NCBI RefSeq assembly: GCF_004101865.1
Contig: NZ_CP026118.1
Location: 1,319,001-1,383,000, forward strand
DNA from: Halobacillus litoralis
Lineage (GTDB): Bacteria; Bacillota; Bacilli; Bacillales; Halobacillaceae
Length of the DNA stretch: 64,000 nucleotides
Direction: 5' to 3'
The notes beneath the pieces were generated by a model. The model was given only the letters and a program-made list of their open reading frames with translations, was not told the DNA's origin and did no database searches. Positions 52,181-60,827 of the stretch are shown one piece after another. The stretch's first letter is position 1. Each line of letters starts with the position of its first letter. The position numbers were made by a program, and so were the translations under genes.

Positions 52181-52250
52181 TTAAAAAACCTGCCACCCTT
52201 TTTAGAAATGGTTAAGTTTCCCGCAGTCGTTTCCGAATGCAAGAGTGGCA
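52181..52250 (-). ncRNA. Structured RNA element downstream of the Spo0E-like gene
   Basis: On the minus strand TGCCACTCTT (52241-52250) pairs with AAGGGTGGCA (52191-52200), 10 bp with one G-T, enclosing a hairpin GCATTCG-GAAA-CGACTGC (52223-52240) with a GNRA tetraloop and one mismatch. GGTTTTTT follows directly. It is either an unusually elaborate 3' terminator of the Spo0E-like gene, 70 bases upstream, or a small RNA; no strong promoter of its own is visible. Confidence 0.45.
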
Positions 52251-52319
52251 TTAAATTTAAGTTACCATAGAAATTTAGGCATTTCAACTTTTGGCATATG
52301 ATACTTCAACTATGTATCC

Positions 52320-52502
52320 TTAATTAACACGATTCATATCGATTTGCACATTGGCAGCTGTTCTTTTTCTGAATCGATTCAATAAATCATCTAATTCTTG
52401 TGAAATACGCACCAACTCTTCATCAGCAGGATTATTATTATATAACTCATACATACGAATTCGCAGTTCTTCAATTTGCTGTTCTAATTTCTCCTTGTAC
52501 AT
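52320..52502 (-). CDS. Spo0E-family aspartyl-phosphate phosphatase-like protein
   Basis: A 60-residue helical hairpin protein. QQIEELRIRMYELYNNNPADEELVRISQELDDLLNRFR contains the family hallmark S-Q-E-L-D (about residues 37-41). Spo0E, YisI and YnzD remove phosphate from Spo0A and delay sporulation; which of them this corresponds to cannot be told. GTG 52511 overlaps the ribosome site; GGAGT is 8 bases from ATG 52502. Its presence supports a spore-forming host. Confidence 0.88.
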   Translation of the reverse strand: MYKEKLEQQIEELRIRMYELYNNNPADEELVRISQELDDLLNRFRKRTAANVQIDMNRVN

Positions 52503-52764
52503 AATTTTCACTCCTCTAAATTATAAAATACCCTCAATGGATGCGGTTAAACGATTATTTCCAAAACTTTTTCCGAGTTGATTTCTTTAATTATCGAATG
52601 GGAACCGCTCTTTTCTTTTATCGGTCTTAGGAAGAATAACGTAAGCCTTTTTCACTATTTGTTTCTGGATGTAAATGTCGTTTATTGCCCAGGAAATGAA
52701 AATAATTTCACTTCAAGTCGAAAAGTGTTAGGATTAATGAAAAATAATCATAGGAGTGAATGTC

Positions 52765-53145
52765 ATGTTCAAATCTGTATCTACTGATCAAGCCCCGAGC
52801 GCTATTGGACCTTATTCACAGGCAACCGACCTGGGAAACCTTATATTCATTTCTGGTCAAATTCCTTTGAACGCAGAAACAATGGAATTTGTATCTGATG
52901 ATGTAAAAGAACAAACAGCACAAGTAATGAAAAATATTGGTGCCATCCTGAAAGAAGCTGGACTTACTTATCAAAACCTTGTAAAAATGAACATTTACCT
53001 TGATTCCATGGACAATTTCGCTATTGTCAATGAAGTTTATGCCAGTTACTTAAATGAACCATATCCTGCACGCGCAGCTGTCGAGGTCAGTAAACTTCCT
53101 AAAGGGGCAAAAGTTGAAATCGAAGCGATTGCCGCACGAGGGTAA
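52765..53145 (+). CDS. ridA: RidA family enamine/imine deaminase
   Basis: A 126-residue YjgF/YER057c/UK114 protein. STDQAPSAIGPYSQATDLGNLIFISGQIPLN is the N-terminal signature; the active-site Arg is in EPYPARAAVEVSKLPKGAKVEIEAIAARG (about 98-126). It hydrolyses reactive 2-aminoacrylate and similar imines formed by PLP enzymes. GTG 52756 overlaps the ribosome site AGGAGTG, so ATG 52765 is the start. Monocistronic, followed by a clear terminator. Confidence 0.95.
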   Translation: MFKSVSTDQAPSAIGPYSQATDLGNLIFISGQIPLNAETMEFVSDDVKEQTAQVMKNIGAILKEAGLTYQNLVKMNIYLDSMDNFAIVNEVYASYLNEPYPARAAVEVSKLPKGAKVEIEAIAARG

Positions 53146-53220
53146 CCGGTCTTTTAGTATATTTGAAAATATTGGTTTTACAAACGGTGGCTTTGAATCA
53201 TACTACCTATATAAAAGGAA

Positions 53221-53251
53221 AGCAGAGCATACAATAAGGCTCTGCTTTTTT
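53221..53251. terminator. Terminator of ridA
   Basis: AGCAGAGC/GCTCTGCT, 10-nt loop, then six T; lies between ridA and the convergent HTH gene. Confidence 0.8.
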
Positions 53252-53480
53252 AATCCTCGTCTTTTACATCCGGGTCCTCCGGGATTGGTTCACTCAAATA
53301 TTCTTGAATCATCATCCGGTACTTTTCCATTTGGTCGAGATGGTTATCAAATTGATTTTTATTGATTAAATAGCGATCTCCGTCATGTAAGGTTTTGATT
53401 TTATTGTGCCGGATAATATGCAAAATATAGTCTTCCGGTAATTCCAAGTACGCGGCGGTTTCTTTGACTGTCAAATACAT
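53250..53480 (-). CDS. Excisionase-type helix-turn-helix protein
   Basis: A 76-residue protein. Residues 1-50 form a MerR/Xis-type HTH: MYLTVKETAAYLELPEDYILHIIRHNKIKTLHDGDRYLINKNQF. The C-terminal third is acidic (EPIPEDPDVKDED). Such proteins bind DNA and are common outside prophages; there is no integrase nearby, so a link with a mobile element is not supported. Ribosome site AAGGTGGTG. Confidence 0.83.
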   Translation of the reverse strand: MYLTVKETAAYLELPEDYILHIIRHNKIKTLHDGDRYLINKNQFDNHLDQMEKYRMMIQEYLSEPIPEDPDVKDED

Positions 53481-53618
53481 CTATTCACCACCTTTACCAC
53501 CTCAATAATACCATTTTTCCGTCCTCTATTCTATGACTAAAAAGCCCGGGGTTTGTTTCTTCCCCCTCAAGGGAAGGTTTATGATGAACAAACAAAATGA
53601 TAAGTGGGTGTGAACATA

Positions 53619-54467
53619 ATGGATGCATCAATGAACAACAGCAAGGAAATAAGAGAAGCCAAAGAAGAAATCAAACCATGGATACGTCGAGTAGGGCGAG
53701 TCGGGTTCATGGCCAAGGGGACTGTCTACTTTTTCATTGGCATCCTGACGATAATGGCCGTGCTGGGCTTAGGCGGGAAAAAAACCGGCACGAATGGTAT
53801 GTTTCGTTCATTAGCCAGTATCCGGTTTGGGGAAATCCTTCTTTGGGCAATCGGAACCGGATTGATCGGGTACATCCTATGGATCTTCATCAAAGTATTC
53901 AAAGACCCTGAAAATTATGGAAATGATATAAAAGGTGTGATTACTCGCACCGGTTATTTAGTCGGCGGCATCATATATTCCGGCCTGGCTTACAATGCAT
54001 TCAAAATTGCAATCAGCGTAGGAACTGGAAGTGGGAACACAGAACAGACCATGTCTGCCAGACTCCTTTCCCAACCCTTAGGTCAATGGATAGTCGGCCT
54101 CGTTGGAGTGATCATCATCGGTTATGGAGTCTATGAGTTTTATCAGGGAGCCTCATGCAGCTTCATGAAAAAATTCCATATTAGTGATATGGATAAAAAG
54201 AAACAGATGATCGCTAAAAATGCAGGACGCTTTGGTCTATCGGCTCGTGGCATAGTTCTTGTCCTCATAGGTTTCTTCTTCGTTCAAACGGCACTTTCCT
54301 CAAACCCCAACGAAGCTAAGGGGCTAGATGGAGCATTATCAGAGCTCTCTCAACAACCACACGGACAATGGCTCTTAGCTGTTGCTGCGGTAGGATTGAT
54401 TCTTTATGGAATTTATCAAATGGTAAGAGGAAGATATACAAGAATGAACTTCGGAAAAAATGAATGA
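53619..54467 (+). CDS. DUF1206 membrane protein
   Basis: About 282 residues with six hydrophobic segments arranged as three repeats of a two-helix DUF1206 unit (near 20-75, 105-155, 200-265). Each repeat begins with a R-x-G-x-x-x-K/R-G motif: VGRVGFMAKGTVYFFIGIL, ITRTGYLVGGIIYSGLAY and AGRFGLSARGIVLVLIGFF. Function unknown. The frame runs further upstream, but ATG 53619 is the first ATG; the ribosome site GTGGGTG is weak. Confidence 0.83.
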   Translation: MDASMNNSKEIREAKEEIKPWIRRVGRVGFMAKGTVYFFIGILTIMAVLGLGGKKTGTNGMFRSLASIRFGEILLWAIGTGLIGYILWIFIKVFKDPENYGNDIKGVITRTGYLVGGIIYSGLAYNAFKIAISVGTGSGNTEQTMSARLLSQPLGQWIVGLVGVIIIGYGVYEFYQGASCSFMKKFHISDMDKKKQMIAKNAGRFGLSARGIVLVLIGFFFVQTALSSNPNEAKGLDGALSELSQQPHGQWLLAVAAVGLILYGIYQMVRGRYTRMNFGKNE

Positions 54468-54474
54468 TTCCAGA

Positions 54475-54640
54475 TCAAAAGCGCAAGCGCCTTGTTCACC
54501 CCCGACAAGCTTAAGCAAACCTTTGAAGTGGCAGCGTTTTTTTGCCATTGCAAAGGGCTTGCTTAAGACCTCGAGGGGGTAGGCGCTGGAGCTGGATGTA
54601 TCAAAAGCGCAGGCGCCTTGTTCTTCACCGACAAGCATAG
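54475..54640. repeat. R5 palindromic repeat, one full and one partial copy in tandem
   Basis: AAAAGCGCAAGCGCCTTGTT then CACCCCCGACAAGC begin a roughly 125-bp palindromic unit whose right half carries GCTTGCTTAAG and GGCGCTGGAGCTGGATG; a second copy, truncated after ACCGACAAGC, starts at 54604. This sequence type is widespread in Bacillaceae genomes. It accounts for much of the gene-free interval 54468-55015. Confidence 0.8.
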
Positions 54641-54673
54641 GAACAATTGTTTTATCATTTTCCTTACAGCAAA

Positions 54674-54704
54674 AAAAGCCTCCCCTGATCAGGGAAGGCT
54701 TTTC
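54674..54704. terminator. Terminator downstream of the repeat
   Basis: AAAGCCT-CCCTGATCAGGG-AGGCTTT hairpin flanked by A and T runs, probably ending the DUF1206 transcript. No gene is recognised in 54705-55015. Confidence 0.65.
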
Positions 54705-55015
54705 GAATTTTGTCGCGAATGTACCGACGACCACATTCGTCGTTTAGCTTTATAAAAAGCATATACTTCGTCTTACACAAACAGCTCATCGCCCTAATAC
54801 TATACCATCCTATAAAATAGAAAGCAATGATATTTTTGCAGGACACCCTTTGTGCTATACTTGGTCATAAACACGATAGGAAGCAACTTCGAAAACAAAG
54901 GGATGATATGAGAACGACTTCTGCAACTGGATTATGATAGACAAGATCTCGGGCTTAGTTTAATAAATCACACTTGGTCTATTTACGATAAAAGAACAAA
55001 CCTCAGGAGGATTAT

Positions 55016-55471
55016 ATGCTTACATTTGAAGAAAAGCTCAGCATCATCGAAGAATTCCCAGAACTTGAAAAGAAAGAAATTTCCCTTGGTCGTGTTAACT
55101 TCCACTATGAGGAAAGTCTTTATGAAAAACAAATCGTTGTTTACCGCCTGCACCCGAATGGCAATGGATTTGTATTTGCAGGTGAGATTGAAGACCACCC
55201 CACAGATGACAAAGGAATGGTCAATATCAAAGATTTCAGTGCTGAAGGGCTTCGCGAACTTATCCGGGAGGCGATTGAATCCCTTTCCCTATCCCCTGCC
55301 GAAAAGAACCCCGTCATGGAAGAGTGGCTGAATACAAATGGCCAGGCTCTCATACTGATGAGAGAAGACGATGGCTTCAATGTGTATGCAGATGAGCAGT
55401 TGGAAGGTGCGTTCAATTCTTATGAAGAAGCTGTAAATTTCCTGGAGCAAGAAGGGTTCAGCCGCTTATAA
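55016..55471 (+). CDS. Conserved hypothetical protein
   Basis: A 151-residue acidic soluble protein. Residues 1-100 include FHYEESLYEKQIVVYRLHPNGNGFVFAGE and the segment FSAEGLRELIREAIESLS; residues 105-151 form a strand-helix unit (LILMREDDGFNVYADEQLEGAFNSYEEAVNFLEQEGFSRL). No catalytic motif or membrane segment; family not recognised. The ribosome site CAGGAGG and the terminator just downstream support a real gene. Confidence 0.75.
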   Translation: MLTFEEKLSIIEEFPELEKKEISLGRVNFHYEESLYEKQIVVYRLHPNGNGFVFAGEIEDHPTDDKGMVNIKDFSAEGLRELIREAIESLSLSPAEKNPVMEEWLNTNGQALILMREDDGFNVYADEQLEGAFNSYEEAVNFLEQEGFSRL

Positions 55472-55499
55472 AAAAACAGTCTGTCAGATGACATAGGAT

Positions 55500-55542
55500 G
55501 AGTAACAGAGGAGATTTTTTTCCACTCTGTTGCTCTTTTTTT
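55500..55542 (+). terminator. Terminator
   Basis: GAGTAACAGAG pairs with CTCTGTTGCTC (one G-T), 14-nt loop, then seven T. Confidence 0.75.
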
Positions 55543-55709
55543 ATGTCTTTTTGAGATTCACTTCTTTTCACAAACAGTGCCCCTTTCGTTTTTTCTTTCC
55601 CCGGCCCCCTACTGAATAACATTCAGCTATTCCCTTCTGTAAATAACCTGCCATGCAAGTCACACTTCCTTCTTCAGGCATATGCTATTGAAAAACGACG
55701 GAGGTTTCT

Positions 55710-56456
55710 ATGTACACATATCCCTATAATTTTCGGCAGCAACCTGCTGGAACATCAAATATTTTTGCGTTTGCCCAAGGAGACGTGAATGGTGATTACA
55801 TTCAAGATCAAGTTTATCTTGTAGGACAAAAAACGTCGGATAGTCCTTATATCACTGACATCACTTTAATCATTCAAGATGGCCGGTCTAATTTGTTCTA
55901 TAATGTACCTCTGAAAACAAACATGGGGTATCAACCTCGTCTGTTCCTGGGAGACTTCACAGGGGATGGCACCGATGACATATTGATAAGTATGGATTCA
56001 GGGGGAAGCGGCGGGTTTGGTTACTATTACCTTTATTCTTTTGTTAACAACCAACCGATGGTGCTTTTCGATTACGAGACCTTTGACGAAACTTACAAAT
56101 ATGTGGTCAATTATCAAGATCAATACAAAGTTGAAGTGATAAATCAAACGTTGAATCTATCTTTCATCATTGATTTGAGCAACCGGGACCAGGAATATTT
56201 AGATGGAATTTATAATCAGGACGGAACTCTGAAAGCACCATTGCAAGGATGGGTTTCAGGATTGAACCAGCTTTATCCTGTCGACTTTGATGGTGACGGG
56301 GTATATGATTTATACGCTTTACAAAGAATCGTCGGTCAATATAATGCAGATGGACTTGGACTGGTCCAGACGCCATTAAGCTGGGATGGGCAGCGCTTCA
56401 GTTCATTTTTTGATAATCAATACGCAGCTGTCCTCGGAACGGCAGCAGACTCCTGA
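55710..56456 (+). CDS. FG-GAP/VCBS-type repeat protein with Ca-binding loops
   Basis: A 248-residue protein without a signal peptide. Three calcium-binding-like FG-GAP loops are visible: GDVNGDYIQDQVYLV (about 24-38), GDFTGDGTDDILISM (about 81-95) and VDFDGDGVYDLYAL (about 191-204), consistent with part of a beta-propeller. The N-terminus is rich in Tyr, Phe and Gln, as in spore-surface proteins. Its location and function are unknown. Ribosome site GGAGG; strong terminator downstream. Confidence 0.75.
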   Translation: MYTYPYNFRQQPAGTSNIFAFAQGDVNGDYIQDQVYLVGQKTSDSPYITDITLIIQDGRSNLFYNVPLKTNMGYQPRLFLGDFTGDGTDDILISMDSGGSGGFGYYYLYSFVNNQPMVLFDYETFDETYKYVVNYQDQYKVEVINQTLNLSFIIDLSNRDQEYLDGIYNQDGTLKAPLQGWVSGLNQLYPVDFDGDGVYDLYALQRIVGQYNADGLGLVQTPLSWDGQRFSSFFDNQYAAVLGTAADS

Positions 56457-56491
56457 TGGGGGCCTCCCTCTTCATAACAATCGCATTAAAT

Positions 56492-56530
56492 ACCTGGTAC
56501 AAACATCCCTTTTTTGTACCAGGTGTTTTT
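56492..56530 (+). terminator. Terminator
   Basis: ACCTGGTACAAA/TTTGTACCAGGT, perfect 12-bp stem, 9-nt loop, then GTTTTT. Confidence 0.85.
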
Positions 56531-56668
56531 ATTGTGTTGTCATGTTAATTAGTTTCCTTGATTGTATCGACATCCAATACCTTCATCTCTCCTAATCTAA
56601 AAACTAGTTATAGTATTATGAAATAGGGAATAGGAAGAACAACGGATAGGATAGGAGAGGAGAACGAT

Positions 56669-57493
56669 ATGGAAAAATTGAACGCACGTTTAGCGAAATA
56701 CTTTAAAAATAACCAGACTAAATTAGTAAATGAACTTTTACCGCAAACTCTCGATGAACTTGATATCGTCTATAATGATAATGACTTGAATTATCATTTT
56801 GAAATGTTGCGTCTACTTTTGGATCGGGTCGGGGAAAGTTTACTGCAGCCACCTGAAGAAATGAGTGCAGCTGAAATCGGTTATGATACAGACAATTATT
56901 TATACTCACAAGGAGTTCTTTTGAAACAAACCGTCGACGTGCTCAGCGTCTTCAGACTGTCTTTAATAAAACATATGCGAAGGTCCGATTTGATCCAAGA
57001 AGCAGAAGTGGAAGAGGGTTTCCTAGTAACGGAACAAGTCGTAACCGCATTTGATGCTGCCATCCGGGCCACGACGGATAGTTATAACCGCACGAAGGAG
57101 TCGGAACATGAAGAAATGGAAAAACACTTGAACACGGTTTCTTCTCCGGTAGTCTTGATTGATGAATTTCAAGCTGTCCTTCCTTTAGTCGGTGAGTTTT
57201 CACCTGAGCGTTTCGATGTCGTCAAAGATCACACCTTGCACAAGGTAAAAGAACACGGCCTCCGTCTCTTGTTTATCGATTTTTCAGGAATCGCCACCTT
57301 TGATGAAGTATTCATCAACGATTTATTCAATTTGACAAAAACGATTAAATTGTTGGGCACGCGCACTGTTTTGACAGGGATTCGCACTGAAATGGCCGTG
57401 GCAGCTATCCAATCAGAAATGAATTTCGAAGAATTAGAAACTTTTAGTGATTTGAAGCAGGCACTAATTACCATCAATGACTCAAAAGTATAA
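56669..57493 (+). CDS. RsbR-like STAS protein with altered phosphorylation sites
   Basis: A 274-residue protein with an N-terminal helical sensor-like half (1-150) and a C-terminal STAS domain (about 155-272), like the RsbR-type protein at 18220. Compared with that paralogue, the first phospho-site Thr is Ser159 (SSPVVLI) and the second is Glu213 (TFDEVFINDLF). Glu in place of Thr could act as a permanent phosphate mimic. It may be a non-switching stressosome component or serve a different pathway. Ribosome site AGGAGAGGAG. A Gfo/Idh/MocA gene follows after 12 bases. Confidence 0.87.
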   Translation: MEKLNARLAKYFKNNQTKLVNELLPQTLDELDIVYNDNDLNYHFEMLRLLLDRVGESLLQPPEEMSAAEIGYDTDNYLYSQGVLLKQTVDVLSVFRLSLIKHMRRSDLIQEAEVEEGFLVTEQVVTAFDAAIRATTDSYNRTKESEHEEMEKHLNTVSSPVVLIDEFQAVLPLVGEFSPERFDVVKDHTLHKVKEHGLRLLFIDFSGIATFDEVFINDLFNLTKTIKLLGTRTVLTGIRTEMAVAAIQSEMNFEELETFSDLKQALITINDSKV

Positions 57494-57505
57494 GGGGGGA
57501 TAACA

Positions 57506-58504
57506 ATGCTTCGTGTCGCCTTATTAAGCCGATGGCATGTCCACGCCGATGATTATGCTGCAGAAGCGTCCGCTCACCCGCTTGTCTCGATCGACAAAGT
57601 ATGGGATGAAGATGCTGAAAGAGGAAAGTCATGGGCAGAGGAGCTGGGTGTTCCTTTCGAAGATGATGTTAGTTCCATTTTCCATGACCCGCACATTGAC
57701 GCCATTATCCTCACAAGCTCTACTGCCCGTCATCACGATCTATTGGTGGAAGCGGCAAAATATGGAAAGCACATTTTTACAGAGAAGGTCTTAACTTTAA
57801 CTAAAAACGATGATGAAAAAGTCTTGACTGCGGTTGCAAAAGCCCAGATCAAGTTCATGATTTCGATGCCAAGATTGACAGCTGATTATTATTTGTATGC
57901 GCAAAAAATGATGGATCAAGGTGTTCTCGGACAAGTGAACATGATCCGCTGCCGGGTGGCCCATAACGGTGCTGTTCCGAACGGGCAACATTCAACCGGG
58001 TGGCTTCCTGAACGTTTCTTCGATGCCGAACAATGTGGTGGAGGGTCGCTGGTTGATCTAGGTGCCCATCCCATTTATTTAGCAAACCGATTAGCAGGAA
58101 AACCACAATATGTAAGCGCAAGACTCCACTCACTGATGGGGCGAGGGGTCGATGACCACGCTGCTGTTACTGTTGAATATGATTCAGGGATACTTGCAGT
58201 CTTAGAAACGAGCTTCATATCTACAGGGAGTCCTTTTCAATTAGAATTGTATGGTACAGAAGGCACTCTATTAATTGAGAGCGACCAAATTCGTGTGAAA
58301 AGTGAAAAACATGGACTGGAAAAGTGGACGCCCCCTGCTGAGCTGCCGCAGCCCCTGGAAACTCCTTTTGAACAGTGGGTCAAGGAAATAATAGAGGGCA
58401 CTCCTCCGTCCATTACAGTGAAAGATGCTCAGGATCTCACACTTGTGAATGAAGCAGCAGCTATTTCCCATCAAGAGGGATGTCGTGTGGAAATTCAACC
58501 ATAA
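57506..58504 (+). CDS. Gfo/Idh/MocA family oxidoreductase
   Basis: A 332-residue dehydrogenase. The N-terminal Rossmann domain begins LRVALLSRWHVHADDYAAEA, an unusual variant of the GxGxxG loop; the central segments are ILTSSTARHHDLLVEAAKYGKHIFTEKVLTLT, where the usual EKP motif is EKV, and GGGSLVDLGAHPIYLANRLAG (about 177-197), with the catalytic Asp/His. It probably oxidises a polyol, inositol or sugar with NAD(P). Preceded by AAGGGGGGA and likely co-transcribed with the RsbR-like gene. Confidence 0.88.
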   Translation: MLRVALLSRWHVHADDYAAEASAHPLVSIDKVWDEDAERGKSWAEELGVPFEDDVSSIFHDPHIDAIILTSSTARHHDLLVEAAKYGKHIFTEKVLTLTKNDDEKVLTAVAKAQIKFMISMPRLTADYYLYAQKMMDQGVLGQVNMIRCRVAHNGAVPNGQHSTGWLPERFFDAEQCGGGSLVDLGAHPIYLANRLAGKPQYVSARLHSLMGRGVDDHAAVTVEYDSGILAVLETSFISTGSPFQLELYGTEGTLLIESDQIRVKSEKHGLEKWTPPAELPQPLETPFEQWVKEIIEGTPPSITVKDAQDLTLVNEAAAISHQEGCRVEIQP

Positions 58505-58516
58505 AAAAGAAGTTAT

Positions 58517-58560
58517 AAAGAACGCCCGCCTTTCAATGAGGAAAGGCGGGCGTTCTTTTA
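58517..58560. terminator. Strong bidirectional terminator
   Basis: A perfect 18-bp stem (AAAGAACGCCCGCCTTTC) with a 6-nt loop, between convergent genes; the stop codon of the minus-strand gene lies in the stem. Confidence 0.9.
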
Positions 58561-59036
58561 ATTTCTTTTTGAAGGGTAAGTAGGGTGCGGGGCATACCTC
58601 TGAATAATTCTTCGTTCTGCTCTCCATTCCATTCAAAACCGTTTTTTTGAAAAAAACGCAAACTTTCAAAATTATCTTCATACACTTCGGCAAATATATC
58701 TTTCACCCCAAAATCTCTATTGATTTCATCAAGGAACAGCTGCAACGCTTTTGTTCCAATGCCACTTCCTCGCTCTTCGGCGACTACGATACCCAGAAAG
58801 TCTCTCTTTTGGGTACGAAAAAGCTCTAACTTTCCAATGACCCGTCCTTCAGTTTCAATTGCTTTCAGTAGTAAATTAGGCTTTTCTCCACTGAAGTACG
58901 CACCATAAGAATGCCTGAATTGCTCAAAAGTCCTGGGAACATCCACACCCGTCTTTACTTGCAGTTCTTCATCCATCTCCCATTTATGTAATGTCTTTAA
59001 ATGATGATGCTGTATATTGACTATTTTTACACTCAT
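58533..59036 (-). CDS. GNAT N-acetyltransferase
   Basis: A 167-residue GNAT protein. The acetyl-CoA loop is LGIVVAEERGSGIGTKALQLFLDEI (about 81-105), then KDIFAEVYEDNFESLRFFQKNGFEW (about 112-136). The substrate is unknown. Ribosome site GAGGTGAAC. The stop codon is inside the shared terminator hairpin. Confidence 0.87.
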   Translation of the reverse strand: MSVKIVNIQHHHLKTLHKWEMDEELQVKTGVDVPRTFEQFRHSYGAYFSGEKPNLLLKAIETEGRVIGKLELFRTQKRDFLGIVVAEERGSGIGTKALQLFLDEINRDFGVKDIFAEVYEDNFESLRFFQKNGFEWNGEQNEELFRGMPRTLLTLQKEIKRTPAFPH

Positions 59037-59061
59037 CGTTTGTTCACCTCTATAATATAAG

Positions 59062-59095
59062 CGAGTACCAGGGGCTCGCCCTGGTACTCGTTTTA
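59062..59095. terminator. Terminator after the second NhaC gene
   Basis: CGAGTACCAGG/CCTGGTACTCG, perfect 11-bp stem with 7-nt loop. The T run is better on the plus strand, but the position fits the end of the minus-strand gene. Confidence 0.55.
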
Positions 59096-59124
59096 TTCCC
59101 TATTCACATGAATACCAACCATTT

Positions 59125-60423
59125 TCATCGAGTCGTAAACTTTGGAAAACGGATGAATATAGCGATGATCCCTGATAATGCAAGAAGGATTGGATACAAG
59201 CAGAAAGGAACGACCGAGACAGGTGAAATACTCGCCACTCCTGCCACAGAAAGTATTTGCGCACCATAAGGAAGCAACCCTTGGACAGAACTTGAGAAAA
59301 TATCCAAAATACTGGCAGACCTTCTAGCATCAATATCAAACCTTGCAGATATCTGTTTGGCTAAAGGACCTGCCGTGATAATCGAAATTGTATTGTTCGC
59401 TGTAGATACGTTAACAGCGCTCACAAGACCAGCGATGCCGAACTCGCCTCCTCGCTTGGAGTTGGCACCACGACTTATTTTATGCAACAAATACTCGATT
59501 CCGCCGTTTTGACGAATTAGTTCTACAAGTCCGCCTAAAAGTATAACGACTAAGGCCAACTCCTGCATACTGGAGAAGCCGTCACCCACAAGCGTGACGA
59601 ATTCCATTAAGGTGAAGTCTCCCATCATCAGACCCACGATCCCAGCAAAACCGATACCTCCCATCAACACATAAATCACGTTCACACCGATGAGCGCAAA
59701 GATGAGGACCCCTAAATAAGGAAGAACTTTCACCAATTCAAAAGGATGCTCGCCTTGAAGTGTTGTAGAAGCATCTGCCGTCAATACACCAAAAATGATT
59801 GCCGTTCCGATGGCGGCAGGCAAAACAATAAAGAAATTCGCCCGGAACTTATCTTTCATTTCTGTGCCCTGGGTTCGCACAGCAGCAATAGTCGTATCAG
59901 AAATGATGGAAAGATTATCCCCGAACATCGCACCACTGACCACCGCCCCCATAGTGAGAGCGACGGCTACATCTGTCTGATCAGCAATCCCCATCCCGAT
60001 TGGAGCCAGGGCTACAATCGTTCCAACAGATGTACCCATCGAAATGGAGATGAAGCAAGCGATAATGAAAAGACCGACAACCAAAAGATTACCTGGCAAT
60101 ATGCTCAATCCTAAATTGACAGTCGAATCGACAGCTTTCATCCCTTCAGCAACAGTGGAAAATGCCCCAGCCAAGAGAAAGATGATCACCATCAAAATGA
60201 TATTCGAATGGCCCCCTCCTTCCGTCAACTGCTGCAGCTTTGATTGAAAGTCTGTGCGCCTGTTCATGAACAGGGCGACGAGAATGGCGACAAACAAAGC
60301 CACCAAGACCGGCATTTGATAGAAATCCCCGGTGAGGATTCCCGAACCGATGAAGAGTAATATAAATACACCAAAGGGAAGTAAACTCCATCCATTCCCT
60401 TGTTTGTTTTGAATATCTTCCAT
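59125..60423 (-). CDS. NhaC-family Na+/H+ antiporter (second)
   Basis: About 432 residues, about 11 hydrophobic segments. Signatures ISMGTSVGTIVALAPIGMGIAD and GAMFGDNLSIISDTTIAAVRTQGTEMKDKFRANFF (about 170-210), with the GDNxxxxSDTT motif, and STANNTISIITAGPLAKQISARF near residue 350 in the second half. It belongs to the same superfamily as the gene at 34942, but in a different branch (shorter, different linker). Role in Na+ extrusion is likely. ATG 60423 follows AGAGGGA. Confidence 0.87.
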   Translation of the reverse strand: MEDIQNKQGNGWSLLPFGVFILLFIGSGILTGDFYQMPVLVALFVAILVALFMNRRTDFQSKLQQLTEGGGHSNIILMVIIFLLAGAFSTVAEGMKAVDSTVNLGLSILPGNLLVVGLFIIACFISISMGTSVGTIVALAPIGMGIADQTDVAVALTMGAVVSGAMFGDNLSIISDTTIAAVRTQGTEMKDKFRANFFIVLPAAIGTAIIFGVLTADASTTLQGEHPFELVKVLPYLGVLIFALIGVNVIYVLMGGIGFAGIVGLMMGDFTLMEFVTLVGDGFSSMQELALVVILLGGLVELIRQNGGIEYLLHKISRGANSKRGGEFGIAGLVSAVNVSTANNTISIITAGPLAKQISARFDIDARRSASILDIFSSSVQGLLPYGAQILSVAGVASISPVSVVPFCLYPILLALSGIIAIFIRFPKFTTR

Positions 60424-60635
60424 AAAAATTCCCTCTTTCTTATATACCAAGCTCTTTCATACACTACAATACACCAATCCATAATAGCAAGGAGCTCTAT
60501 CAGTTGCAAAACAAGCTGATGTAAAACATTTCGCTTAGCGATAATTTTTTCAGGAATAAATTAAAAAGACCCCCCCAAAAAAATATGCAGATCCGAAACC
60601 TCTGAATGTAATGACCTCCCCTATTGATAAATATT

Positions 60636-60668
60636 AAGGCGCAGCTGGAATTCAGCTGCGCCTTTTTG
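60636..60668. terminator. Palindromic terminator-like hairpin
   Basis: AAGGCGCAGCTG/CAGCTGCGCCTT with a 5-nt loop, flanked on the right by TTTTT. It is the only feature recognised between 60451 and 60827 and may end the YjiH transcript. Confidence 0.6.
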
Positions 60669-60827
60669 CGTTTCAATTATTCAGATTGAACTCCAACAGG
60701 CAGAGTCGGTGTACACCAATGTAAGCTGATTTATATCCCTGCCCTTTCTACTTGAAAAACTCCCCGATTCTCTTAATCCATTATCATAGGCTAAGAAAAC
60801 CAACACTCATAGTACTCATTACTATGT

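Noticed and set aside
53250..53480. Excisionase-like gene as a sign of a prophage or integrative element
   Set aside because: No integrase, phage gene or attachment-site repeat is nearby; such small HTH proteins are also chromosomal.
54375..54734. Minus-strand frame of 119 codons with a duplicated internal peptide
   Set aside because: The duplication simply mirrors the tandem R5 DNA repeats; it also overlaps the DUF1206 gene.
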